A DNA stretch of 64,000 bases from Roseiarcus sp963761435 (lineage in GTDB: Bacteria; Pseudomonadota; Alphaproteobacteria; Rhizobiales; Beijerinckiaceae). Under the pieces are notes generated by a model. It saw only the letters and a program-made list of their open reading frames with translations. It was not told the DNA's origin and ran no database searches. This document shows, in pieces, positions 39,473 to 47,710 of the stretch (positions are counted from its first letter, which is position 1; every line of letters starts with the position of its first letter). Position numbers and translations under genes: made by a program. Location of the stretch: the NCBI GenBank assembly GCA_963761435.1, contig CAVXHJ010000010.1, forward strand, positions 1,240,001 to 1,304,000, in the 5' to 3' direction.

Positions 39473-40084
39473 ATGGTCAAGCTGAACGTCATCTATACGA
39501 AGACCGGCGACAGGGGCGAGACCGGCCTTGGCGACGGGTCGCGGCGGGCGAAGAGCGACGCGCGGGTCGCGGCGATGGGCGACGTCGACGAGACGAATTG
39601 CGCCATCGGCCTTGCCCTCCTCGCCGTCAGCGGCCGGAGCGAGGCGGCCGACGTGGCGATCGAGCCGACGCTCAAGCGGGTTCAGAACGATTTGTTCGAC
39701 CTTGGCGCCGATCTCTGTCTCCCGCCCCAGCCGCACGAACAGCCGGGCGCGGTCCTGCGGATCGCGCCGTCGCAGGTCGAGGCGCTCGAACGCGCGATAG
39801 ACGTTCTGAACGCGCGCCTCCAGCCGCTGCGCTCGTTCGTGCTGCCCGGCGGCGCGGCGGCCGCCGCCGCGCTGCATCAGGCGCGCGCGGTCTGCCGGCG
39901 GGCGGAACGCAGCATGGTCGCGCTTGCCGCGATCGAGGGCGAAGAGGTGGGCGAGGCCGCCCTCGCCTATGTCAACCGCCTCAGCGACTACCTGTTCGTC
40001 GCAGCGCGCGCGGCCAATGACTTCGGCATGGCGGACGTGCTGTGGGCGCCCGGCGCCGGCCAGACTGAAACCGATGGCGATTAG
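39473..40084 (+). CDS. Cob(I)yrinic acid a,c-diamide adenosyltransferase, PduO type
   Basis: 203 residues. Transfers the adenosyl group of ATP to cob(I)alamin/cobyrinate, making coenzyme B12. The N-terminal ATP-site segment YTKTGDRGETGLGDG, the middle QNDLFDLGADL and the C-terminal PGG/HQARAVCRRAER motif near residue 140 are diagnostic. It matches the need for adenosylcobalamin in methylmalonyl-CoA mutase, used in valine and propionate breakdown. It overlaps anmK by 11 bases. Confidence 0.93.
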   Translation: MVKLNVIYTKTGDRGETGLGDGSRRAKSDARVAAMGDVDETNCAIGLALLAVSGRSEAADVAIEPTLKRVQNDLFDLGADLCLPPQPHEQPGAVLRIAPSQVEALERAIDVLNARLQPLRSFVLPGGAAAAAALHQARAVCRRAERSMVALAAIEGEEVGEAALAYVNRLSDYLFVAARAANDFGMADVLWAPGAGQTETDGD

Positions 40085-41210
40085 GCGCGAGGTCAAGGCC
40101 GCGATCGGGGTCATCAGCGGCACGTCGATGGACGGGATCGACGTCGCGCTGATCGAAAGCGACGGCGAGGCGCTGCTCAAAACTGGCCCAGCGGCCACTT
40201 TCCCCTACCCGGAGCGGGTCACGAGAAACTTGCGCGCGGTCGTCGCGAATCCGGGCGAGGCGGAGGCGCCGCAACCGGCGCTCGAACGCGACGTGACCGA
40301 CGCCCATGTCGCGGCGGTCGAGGCGTTCATGACGCGATTTTCGCTGGCGCGCGAGAGCGTCGCGCTGGTTGGCCTGCACGGCCAGACCATCCTCCACCGG
40401 CCGCGCGAACGGCTGACCCGCCAGCTCTGCGACGGCGCCCGGGCGGCGGAGGCGCTCGGCGTCGACGTGGTCTCGGACTTTCGTTCCGCCGACGTCAGGG
40501 CCGGGGGCGAAGGCGCGCCGCTCGCGCCCATCTATCACGCGGCGATGGCCGCTTCGCTCGAGCGCCCGCTCATGATCCTCAACTGGGGCGGCGTCGGCAA
40601 TGTCACCTATCTCGGCGCGGGGGGCGAGATCGTCGCCTTCGACACCGGGCCGGCCAATGCGCTGATCGACGATTTCCTGGCGTCGAGGCGCGGGCTCGCC
40701 TTCGACGAAAACGGGGCTTTGGGCGAGAGCGGGCGCGTCGACAAGGCGGCGCTCGCAACCCTGATGGGCGACCCCTATTTCGCGCGACCCGCGCCCAAGT
40801 CGCTCGACCGCAATCATTTCAGCGCGCTTGCCGCATGCGTCGAGCATCTGAGCGACGCGGACGGCGCGGCGACCTTGAGCGCGTTCACGGTCGAGTCGAC
40901 GGCGGCGGCGCTCAAGCATGTCTCATCGGCGCCGGCGCGCTGGCTCGTCGGGGGCGGAGGGCGGCGAAACCCGAACCTCATGCGCAGGCTTGAGGAGCGG
41001 CTTCAGGTCCGGGTCGAGCCGGTCGAGGCGATCGGCTTCGACGGCGACTGCGTCGAAGCGCAGTGTTTCGCCTATCTCGCCTTGCGCTCGCGGCGCGGCC
41101 TGCCCTTGTCGTTTCCGACCACGACCGGCGTTCCCCAGCCGATGACCGGCGGGGTCTTCTGGCCGGCGCCAGACGCGAAAAGGGCCCCGCTCGCGCGAGG
41201 CCCCGCCTGA
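40074..41210 (+). CDS. anmK: Anhydro-N-acetylmuramic acid kinase
   Basis: 378 residues. Cleaves and phosphorylates 1,6-anhydro-MurNAc in peptidoglycan recycling. The N-terminal ISGTSMDGIDVALI, the substrate-binding VSDFRSADVRAGGEGAPLAP near residue 140 and NWGGVGNVTYL near residue 170, as well as GGGGRRNPNLM near residue 310, are classic. Start ATG 40074 overlaps the preceding gene by 11 bases; the frame is open upstream but that part lies inside the adenosyltransferase. Confidence 0.95.
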   Translation: MAIRREVKAAIGVISGTSMDGIDVALIESDGEALLKTGPAATFPYPERVTRNLRAVVANPGEAEAPQPALERDVTDAHVAAVEAFMTRFSLARESVALVGLHGQTILHRPRERLTRQLCDGARAAEALGVDVVSDFRSADVRAGGEGAPLAPIYHAAMAASLERPLMILNWGGVGNVTYLGAGGEIVAFDTGPANALIDDFLASRRGLAFDENGALGESGRVDKAALATLMGDPYFARPAPKSLDRNHFSALAACVEHLSDADGAATLSAFTVESTAAALKHVSSAPARWLVGGGGRRNPNLMRRLEERLQVRVEPVEAIGFDGDCVEAQCFAYLALRSRRGLPLSFPTTTGVPQPMTGGVFWPAPDAKRAPLARGPA

Positions 41211-41231
41211 ATGCGCGAAAGCCCGCGACCC

Positions 41232-41744
41232 TCAGCAGAGATTGACCCAGCTCTGGCCGAGGGGGTTGCCGTAGCCGTCGAAGGTCGGCCGATACTGCCA
41301 GCAGCCGCCGCCGCCTCCATAGCCATAGCCGTAGCCGCCGTAGCCGCCGTAGCCATATCCAGAAGAACCCGCGATGACCGCCCCGGTCAAGAGACCGGCG
41401 GCGAGCGCCGGACCCCACCAGCCGTTGTACCAGATGCCGTTGTTCCAATAGCCGCCATGCCAGACCCGGCCGCCGCCCCAGCCGCCGCCGCCCCAGCCGG
41501 CGCCACGCCAGCCAGCGCCGCGCCAGCCGCCGCCAGCAAAACCGCCGCCGCGCCAGCCTCCGCCGCCGCCCCAACCGCCATGAAAGCCGCCGCCGCCACC
41601 GCCCCAGCCGCCATGAAAACCGCCGCCGCCGCCGCCCATCCTGAAGCCGCCGGCCTCCGCCGGGAACGACGGAAGGATGACGGCCGCCGACATCGCCAGC
41701 GCCGCGAGCCCGGCGACAATTGTCCTCGAAACTGAATTGCGCAT
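41232..41744 (-). CDS. Exported glycine-rich protein
   Basis: 170 residues from MRNSV at 41744 (an upstream ATG at 41768 adds eight residues). A signal peptide ends near FPAEAGG. The middle is low-complexity glycine/tryptophan repeat (GGGGGFHGGWGG and variants), then a hydrophobic segment PALAAGLLTGAVIAGSS and a Tyr/Gly tract, ending CWQYRPTFDGYGNPLGQSWV. This C-terminal signature occurs in many Rhizobiales Gly-rich surface proteins of unknown role. The repetitive DNA of this gene is not a CRISPR or satellite. Confidence 0.7.
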   Translation of the reverse strand: MRNSVSRTIVAGLAALAMSAAVILPSFPAEAGGFRMGGGGGGFHGGWGGGGGGFHGGWGGGGGWRGGGFAGGGWRGAGWRGAGWGGGGWGGGRVWHGGYWNNGIWYNGWWGPALAAGLLTGAVIAGSSGYGYGGYGGYGYGYGGGGGCWQYRPTFDGYGNPLGQSWVNLC

Positions 41745-41951
41745 GCTCCACCTCCGGAACCCGGCCAACGCCTCATTCGGGGCCGGACCAACATTGCATC
41801 GCCAGTCGCCAAAGCGTCCGACGCTCCCTTATACACTCGGTCCGCACTTCGGTCACAGTTTGATAAAATAGCGGCGGCGGGGCGCCAAACGGCGTTTTCT
41901 TTCATATTCGCTTAACGATTTCCGCAACTTAATGAATAGACGTTCATTTTT

Positions 41952-42843
41952 CTAAGGTGAACCGCCCATGCCGCGCAGGAAGTTGATCACTCCGGAGAAG
42001 TCGTCGCCGCCGTGGCCGGAGGCGACGAACAGGGCGTAGAGCTGCCCCGCTGCGGCGCCGAGCGGAGTTGAAGCGCCGACGCTCGCCGCAGCCTCCTGCG
42101 CGAGCTTGAGATCCTTGAGCATGAGGCTCGCCGCGAAGCCGGGCTTGTAATCGCGATTGGCGGGCGACGCGGGAACCGGCCCGGGGACCGGACAGTAGGT
42201 TGTCAGCGACCAGGACTGGCCGGAGGCGGTCGAGGCGACGTCGAACAGAGCCTGCGCCTCGAGGCCGAGCTTCTCGGCCAGCGCGAAAGCTTCGCAGGTC
42301 ACGATCATGGTCGCGCCGAGAATCATGTTGTTGCAGATCTTGGCCGCCTGTCCGGCGCCGGCGCCGCCGCAGTGGACGATGCGCTTGCCCATGCTTTCGA
42401 GGATCGGCTTCGCCCGGGCGAAAGCTTCGTCCGAGCCGCCGCACATGAAGGTGAGCGTGCCGGCGGTCGCCCCGCCGACGCCGCCCGAGACCGGCGCGTC
42501 GAGGGTCAGCGCGCCCGCCGCGGCGCCAGCCTCATGGGCCTTCTTCGCGCTCTCGACGTCGATGGTCGAGCAGTCGATGACCAGCGCGCCCTTCGGCGCG
42601 GCGGAGAGAAAGTCGGCGTGAGAAGCCAGAACGTGCTTGCCGGCCGGCAGCATGGTCACGACCACGCGCGCGCGGCGAACCGCCTCGCGAGCGCTGGCCG
42701 CAATGGAGACGCCCGATGCGGCGGCGGCCGTCCTCGCCGAAATCGACGAGATCGAAGCCCTCGACCGCGTGGCCGGCTTTGACGAGATTGGCGGCCATCG
42801 GCGCGCCCATGTTGCCGAGGCCGATGAATGCGATGTTTGACAT
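41952..42843 (-). CDS. mmsB: 3-hydroxyisobutyrate dehydrogenase, frameshifted
   Basis: Oxidises 3-hydroxyisobutyrate to methylmalonate semialdehyde in valine breakdown. The N-terminus is IAFIGLGNMGAPMAANLVKAG (NAD site); the substrate motif DAPVSGGVGGATAGTL, the catalytic-Lys segment AGQAAKICNNM and LMLKDLKLA are present. One extra base at about 42720-42735, in a GC-rich run, shifts the frame; removing it gives 296 residues, the family norm, joining DLVDFGED to AAAASGVSIAAS. Probably an indel error. Partners mmsA and an acyl-CoA dehydrogenase are 2.4 and 5 kb away. Confidence 0.86.
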
Positions 42844-43003
42844 GAGTTCCTCCCAAAGGCCCCGCGATCTTAGGTCGCGGCCTGCCGTCGCGCCAAGTCG
42901 CCCCCTTCGAGCGGCTGCGCAGATTTCGCGAATTGTCTTGGCGCTGGGGGGATTTCGGAGAAACTTCGCAGCGTCGCCGATTTCGACTCACCTTCGCAGG
43001 CAG

Positions 43004-43753
43004 ATGCCTTCCATCGAACCGCTTCCATTTCTCGTCGCGACGCTGACATTCCTTCTCGCCGGCTTCGTCAAAGGCGTGATCGGGCTCGGGCTTCCCACCG
43101 TCTCGATGGGTCTGCTCACCCTCGTCATGGCGCCGGCGAAAGCCGCGTCGCTGCTGATCGTCCCGTCGTTCGTGACCAACGTCTGGCAATTGGCGGCCGG
43201 CCCGAGTTTCAGGCGCCTCGCCTACCGGCTTTGGCCAATGCTGGCGGGCGTGGTTCTCGGCACGCTGGCGGGAACGGGCGTTCTGACCGGGAGCCACGCG
43301 GGGCAAGCCGCTGTCGCGCTCGGGCTCATGCTGATGGTTTACGCCGGGCTCGGCCTCACTTCGGTTCGCTTCGCCGCGCCTCGTTCCGCCGAATGGTGGC
43401 TCGGCCCTCTGATCGGCGTGCTGACGGGCCTCGTCACCGCCGCGACCGGCGTGTTCGTGATCCCTGCCGTGCCGTATCTCGGGGCGCTCGGTCTCGACAA
43501 GGAGGATATGATCCAGGCGCTGGGGCTCTCCTTCACGATCTCCACCATCGCGCTCGCGGCCGCGCTCGCGGCGGCCGGCGCTTTTGCGATTCGAGACATC
43601 GGCGCTTCAACCGCGGCGCTTGCGCCCGCGCTCCTCGGCATGGCGGCTGGCGGCGCCTTGCGCGGCCGTTTCAGCGAGAAGACGTTCCGGCGGGTCTTCT
43701 TCGGCGGATTGCTCGTGCTCGGCGCGCACCTGGCTTCGCGCGCGCTGGTCTAG
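43004..43753 (+). CDS. TauE/SafE-family membrane transporter
   Basis: 249 residues, ATG 43004, about eight hydrophobic segments. The family pattern is visible: GFVKGVIGLGLPTVS in the first third, and GVLTGLVTAATGVFVIPAVPYL in the second half (two inverted halves). Members export sulfite, sulfoacetate or similar organosulfur/anion compounds. No neighbouring sulfur-metabolism gene supports a substrate assignment. Confidence 0.82.
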   Translation: MPSIEPLPFLVATLTFLLAGFVKGVIGLGLPTVSMGLLTLVMAPAKAASLLIVPSFVTNVWQLAAGPSFRRLAYRLWPMLAGVVLGTLAGTGVLTGSHAGQAAVALGLMLMVYAGLGLTSVRFAAPRSAEWWLGPLIGVLTGLVTAATGVFVIPAVPYLGALGLDKEDMIQALGLSFTISTIALAAALAAAGAFAIRDIGASTAALAPALLGMAAGGALRGRFSEKTFRRVFFGGLLVLGAHLASRALV

Positions 43754-43769
43754 GAGCCGTCGATCCCCG

Positions 43770-44402
43770 CTACGGCGCCGCCGCCGAAACCGCCGCGACG
43801 GGGGAAGCGACGATATAGCCGCGCCAGAGCAGCCATGCGGCGACATAGGCCCAGAGGCCAAATATGCGCTCGACCAAAGTCACGAAGCCGAGGTCCGAAG
43901 GGGCGGATCCGTCCGTCGCGGCCAAGAGCCCGCTCACCCCAATGGCCGCGCCAAGGCCGACAACGAGATGTCCGACGACGATCGCCGCGATTGGAAACGC
44001 AGTCGCAGCCACGCCGACGGCGCCGACAAACTTGAGCGCGCGCTGCCGATGCAGAAACGCTGCCGACCAAAGCAGGACGGCCATCAGCAGGAAAGCGGCA
44101 TAGAGAAGATAGTAGCGCCCGGCGAATTCCGCCGTGAGCCCAAGCGCGATCTGGACCTTGGCGACGACCGCAATCGCAAAGAAGACGAAGGCCGCCCGGT
44201 TGAGCGGCTTTCTCATGCCCATCTCATCGCAGAACGCCCATGTCGCGAAGGCCGCTATCGCAAGCGTGAGCAATCGGAGCGGCGCCAGCGGCGCCGAAAC
44301 GTGCGTGAGCGCGAGCGTCATGAAGGCGGCCGCGCCAAGGGCGACAGCGGCCGTCTTCGCATTCGCGGTTACGGCGCGGGCGGCGAACAAGGATGCGCTC
44401 AT
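43770..44402 (-). CDS. Multi-pass membrane protein of unknown function
   Basis: 210 residues from ATG 44402, about six hydrophobic segments (for example LRLLTLAIAAFATWAF, AAFVFFAIAVVAKVQIALG and GVAATAFPIAAIVVGHLVVG). No recognised domain. The frame is open upstream to 44576, but this is antisense to other genes and lacks hydrophobic or conserved sequence. It is on the opposite strand to the transporter with 16 bases between stops. Confidence 0.6.
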   Translation of the reverse strand: MSASLFAARAVTANAKTAAVALGAAAFMTLALTHVSAPLAPLRLLTLAIAAFATWAFCDEMGMRKPLNRAAFVFFAIAVVAKVQIALGLTAEFAGRYYLLYAAFLLMAVLLWSAAFLHRQRALKFVGAVGVAATAFPIAAIVVGHLVVGLGAAIGVSGLLAATDGSAPSDLGFVTLVERIFGLWAYVAAWLLWRGYIVASPVAAVSAAAP

Positions 44403-44448
44403 GATTCTTACCCAAAGGCTTGTCGCGGCGACCTTATCACATTCGGCC

Positions 44449-45255
44449 TCACCGCCAGTCCGGCTCCGAGGGGACGCGGATCGCCTCGATCTCCGGGCAA
44501 TCGAAGCCGAGGCGCTCGCGTACGAGGCGCCGAAGCGCGGCCCGATCGGCGAGCTCGAACCGTTCCGTCGCGCCATGAGCGCGAAGGGTCGCGTCGCGGT
44601 TCATGACCGTGAGGCGCCCGCCGGGAACCATGGCGCGCAGCATGACGCGATTGACCATCGGCGAGGCGGGATGAGTCGAGAACCAATGATTGGCGACCTC
44701 GAAATCGATCCAGTGGTCGTCGTCGAACCCGGCGATCCACGCGTCAAGGCGACGGTCGGGACTCTGGACTTGCAGCACCCGCGTGCGGTCCTCGGTCCTG
44801 ATCGACCAGATCTCGTCGCCCTCGCGCGCCGGCGATCCGTCGAGCGGAATGGGCGTGCGGCAACCGAGTCCGCCAAGGCCGGGGTCGGCGACGAATGCCC
44901 CCTCCGGCAGCCGGATGACGAGAACCATGTGGCCGCGCGGCGAGGCGTCGGGCTTGAGGACGAGGATCACGCGCGCGGTCCGGGCCTCCGCGTCGAATCC
45001 GAGGGCGCGCAGGGCGGCGAGGAAAAGCGTGGCCTGCTCGAAGCAATAGCCGCCGCGCCGCTCGGTCACGATCTTCTTCTGCAGGCTCTCCAGATCGAGC
45101 CGGATCGGGCGCTGGAGCAGGACGTCGATGTTCTCGAACGGAACCGCGTTCATATGCGCCGCGAGAAGAGCGCCGAGGGTCGCGAGATCGGGCTTCGTCG
45201 GGCCGGAGTAGCCGATACGGGCGAGATAGGCGGGAAGATCGAAGGTGGCTTGCAT
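44449..45255 (-). CDS. nat: Arylamine N-acetyltransferase
   Basis: 268 residues. Transfers acetyl (or other acyl) groups from CoA to arylamines and hydrazines. The catalytic triad is complete: C71 in RRGGYCFEQ, H109 in PRGHMVL and D124 in VADPGLGG. It is 7 bases upstream... in gene order it follows the acyl-CoA dehydrogenase gene on the same strand with a 7-base gap, so they are likely co-transcribed. Physiological substrate unknown. Confidence 0.93.
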   Translation of the reverse strand: MQATFDLPAYLARIGYSGPTKPDLATLGALLAAHMNAVPFENIDVLLQRPIRLDLESLQKKIVTERRGGYCFEQATLFLAALRALGFDAEARTARVILVLKPDASPRGHMVLVIRLPEGAFVADPGLGGLGCRTPIPLDGSPAREGDEIWSIRTEDRTRVLQVQSPDRRLDAWIAGFDDDHWIDFEVANHWFSTHPASPMVNRVMLRAMVPGGRLTVMNRDATLRAHGATERFELADRAALRRLVRERLGFDCPEIEAIRVPSEPDWR

Positions 45256-45262
45256 GGGAAGC

Positions 45263-46399
45263 TCAGTTCTCGATCAGCCCGCGCGCCACGATCACCCGCA
45301 TGATCTCGTTCGTGCCCTCGAGGATCTGGTGGACGCGCAAATCCCGCACCAGCTTCTCGACGCCATAGTCGGCGAGATAGCCGTAGCCGCCGAACAGTTG
45401 CAGCGCGTCGTTGGCGGCGTTGAAGCCGGCGTCGGTCGCGACCTGCTTGGCTTGCGCGCAGAGCCGCGTGGCCTCGGGCGACTTTTCGTCGAGCGCGCTC
45501 GCCGCGCGCCAGAGCATCGAGCGCGCCGTCTCGAGCGAAGTGGCGATGTCGGCGACGCGGAACTGCAGCGCCTGGAAGTCGGCGATGCGGCGGCCGAACG
45601 CCTTGCGCTCGCGCATGTAGGCAATCGCCTTGTCGAGCGCCGACTGGCCGCCGCCGATCGAGCAGGCGCCGATGTTGAGCCGCCCGCCGTCGAGCCCGGC
45701 CATCGCAATTCTGAACCCGCCCCCCTCCGCGCCGACCAGATTGGCGCCCGGGACGCGCACGCCCTCGAGGATCACCTGCCGGGTCGGCTGGGCGCGCCAG
45801 CCCATCTTCTTCTCTTTCGCCCCGAAACTAAGGCCGGGCGTGTCTTTCTCGATGAGGAAGGCGGAAACGCCCCCCGCCCCGCCCTCGCCGGTGCGCGCCA
45901 TGACGAGATAGAGATCGCTCGCGCCGGCCCCGGAAATGAACTGCTTGACGCCGTCGAGCACATAATCCGCCCCGTCGCGTCGCGCGCGCGTGGTCAGCGC
46001 CGCGGCGTCGGAGCCGGCGCCGGGCTCGGTGAGGCAGTAGCTCGCGATCAGCTCCATGCGGGCGAGCCGGGGCAGGTAGCGGTCCTTGAGCTCGGGCGAA
46101 CCGAAGCGGTCGACGACCCAGGAAACCATGTTGTGGATCGAGAGGAACGAGGCGACGGACGGGCAGCCGGTCGACAGCGCCTCGAAGATCAGCGCCGCGT
46201 CGAGGCGGGTCATGCCGCTGCCGCCGTGCTTCTCGCCGACATAGATCGCGGCCATCCCGAGCGCCGCCGCGGCGCGCAGGACATCGACCGGAAAATGCTC
46301 GGTCTCGTCCCATTCGAGCGCATGAGGCGCGATCCGCTCGTCAGCGAAGCTCTTCGCCATGTCGCGGACGGCGAGATGGTCTGCGGTCAGCGCGAACAC
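45263..46399 (-). CDS. Acyl-CoA dehydrogenase, probably isobutyryl-CoA type
   Basis: 378 residues from a GTG at 46399 with GGAAGGG upstream; an upstream ATG (46465) adds 22 unconserved residues. FAD-dependent alpha,beta-oxidation of an acyl-CoA. Domain features: YCLTEPGAGSDAAAL (FAD loop), KKMGWRAQPT, MRERKAFGRRIADFQ, and the catalytic Glu in ILEGTNEIMR near the C-terminus. The C-terminal LFGGYGYLADY is typical of short/branched-chain enzymes. Placement between mmsB and mmsA, and resemblance, point to isobutyryl-CoA in valine breakdown (inference). Confidence 0.88.
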   Translation of the reverse strand: MFALTADHLAVRDMAKSFADERIAPHALEWDETEHFPVDVLRAAAALGMAAIYVGEKHGGSGMTRLDAALIFEALSTGCPSVASFLSIHNMVSWVVDRFGSPELKDRYLPRLARMELIASYCLTEPGAGSDAAALTTRARRDGADYVLDGVKQFISGAGASDLYLVMARTGEGGAGGVSAFLIEKDTPGLSFGAKEKKMGWRAQPTRQVILEGVRVPGANLVGAEGGGFRIAMAGLDGGRLNIGACSIGGGQSALDKAIAYMRERKAFGRRIADFQALQFRVADIATSLETARSMLWRAASALDEKSPEATRLCAQAKQVATDAGFNAANDALQLFGGYGYLADYGVEKLVRDLRVHQILEGTNEIMRVIVARGLIEN

Positions 46400-46655
46400 T
46401 TGCCTGCCCTTCCTTCCCGGCCAGACGGATCTGGCCACAGTGCCCGAGCCGGCGGCCCACCGCAATCGGCGCGACGCTCACGGGCCGCGCGCGCGGACCC
46501 GCCGGCCCCGGCATTGATTTTCCGCGTGAGGCGAGGCAAACACGGCGCCGACCGTTCAAGGCGGCCTCGAACCATCGACGCGACCTCGCTCTTTTGCATT
46601 CAGCGCGCCGCCCCATGTGTTCAAGCTGAATTGCGTCGAGCGAAAGGAAGGGCTC

Positions 46656-47066
46656 ATGGTTCGTCTCGTTCGGCTCCTGGCCGCCGCTGTGCTTGCGGGC
46701 GGGCTCGCCACGGCAGCGACAGCGCAGGGCGTGCCGCTGGAAGAAGGGCCGATGGAGACGGGGCCCCTGCAGGCTGGACCGGCGCCGGCCAAGCCGCAGA
46801 AGGCGAAGGGGCGAAAGACGACGTTGCAAAAGCGGGCGGCGAAGAAGGCCGAGCCGGCCGGGCGGCAGATTACCGTCCATGCCCGGCCGTCGTACCTGAG
46901 CGCCGGCACGCAGGTTCCCGTGGGCTCGGTCGGCAACGGTTACGTCTACGATACTTTCAACCAGTCGACGCCCATCGAGGGGACGTTTTCGGGCATGCGC
47001 GGCCGGGAGCGGCTTACCGACCAGTTCGGCAACGCCGCGCCGGGCTGGACGCTGTTCAAGTTCTAG
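46656..47066 (+). CDS. Exported hypothetical protein
   Basis: 136 residues from ATG 46656 with AAAGGAAGGG upstream; an ATG at 46617 is possible but lacks a site. A signal peptide (LLAAAVLAGGLATAATAQ) is followed by a Lys/Pro-rich basic linker (KPQKAKGRKTTLQKRAAKK) and a small domain with PSYLSAGTQVPVGSVGNGYV. No known family. Standalone between divergent neighbours. Confidence 0.55.
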   Translation: MVRLVRLLAAAVLAGGLATAATAQGVPLEEGPMETGPLQAGPAPAKPQKAKGRKTTLQKRAAKKAEPAGRQITVHARPSYLSAGTQVPVGSVGNGYVYDTFNQSTPIEGTFSGMRGRERLTDQFGNAAPGWTLFKF

Positions 47067-47084
47067 CGCCGTCAGGGGCGTCGA

Positions 47085-47636
47085 TCACGGCGCCGGGAAC
47101 AAAGCCTCGACCGCAATCTCGAAGCCGGGCGGATCGAGCCGGGCGACGCCGCCCGTCAGCACTCGCGTCTCGATTGCATCGCCCTGCCCGCGCTTGTGGT
47201 GAATCACCACCCGCCGGTCAGGATCGAGGATGAGGTAATGCTCGACACTCGGCAGCGAGAAATAGCCGCTGAGTTTGCGGCCGTGGTCGACCGCCGCAGT
47301 GCTAGGAGACAGGACTTCGACGACGATGACGGGATTATCGATTTCGAGCGCGTCAGGCGGAGCACGAGGCCCACACACAACGAAAGCATCGGGTTCGTAG
47401 GTCGTTCGCGCATCGACGCGAACCACCATACCATCCGGATAAACTCGGCATGGCAGTCCAGCCGCTCGAATGGAGTCCCGAAGGCCAACAAGTGCCTCGA
47501 GCTTCGTCTCCGCGTGCAAAGATCGCTCCGGCGACATCATCACCGGAACGCCGTCGTGCAGCTCCCAACGTCCCTCGCGTCCCTCGGCCCAGAGGAGGAA
47601 CTCGTCGGACGTCATCAGCTTGAGCGCGGTCGACAT
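47085..47636 (-). CDS. Uma2-family (DUF820) putative endonuclease
   Basis: 183 residues. PD-(D/E)xK-type nuclease fold: the acidic core is in YEPDAFVVCGP and VIVVEVLSPSTAAVDHGRKL, where the spaced Asp, Glu and Lys match the Uma2 motif, followed by SGYFSLPSVEHYLILDPD. These genes are abundant in cyanobacteria and some Rhizobiales; in vivo role is unknown. It is a single gene with no toxin or transposase partner. Confidence 0.78.
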   Translation of the reverse strand: MSTALKLMTSDEFLLWAEGREGRWELHDGVPVMMSPERSLHAETKLEALVGLRDSIRAAGLPCRVYPDGMVVRVDARTTYEPDAFVVCGPRAPPDALEIDNPVIVVEVLSPSTAAVDHGRKLSGYFSLPSVEHYLILDPDRRVVIHHKRGQGDAIETRVLTGGVARLDPPGFEIAVEALFPAP

Positions 47637-47710
47637 TAGGATTTCTCAAGAGCCCGCGGGGAAAAGGATTAGAGCCAGCATAAGCCCCCGTCCGCCCTCG
47701 TCCAAGACCC

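Noticed and set aside
41290..41650. Short tandem GC-rich repeats resembling an array
   Set aside because: They encode the Gly-rich tract of the exported protein; unit length is irregular and there are no spacers, so no CRISPR or satellite.
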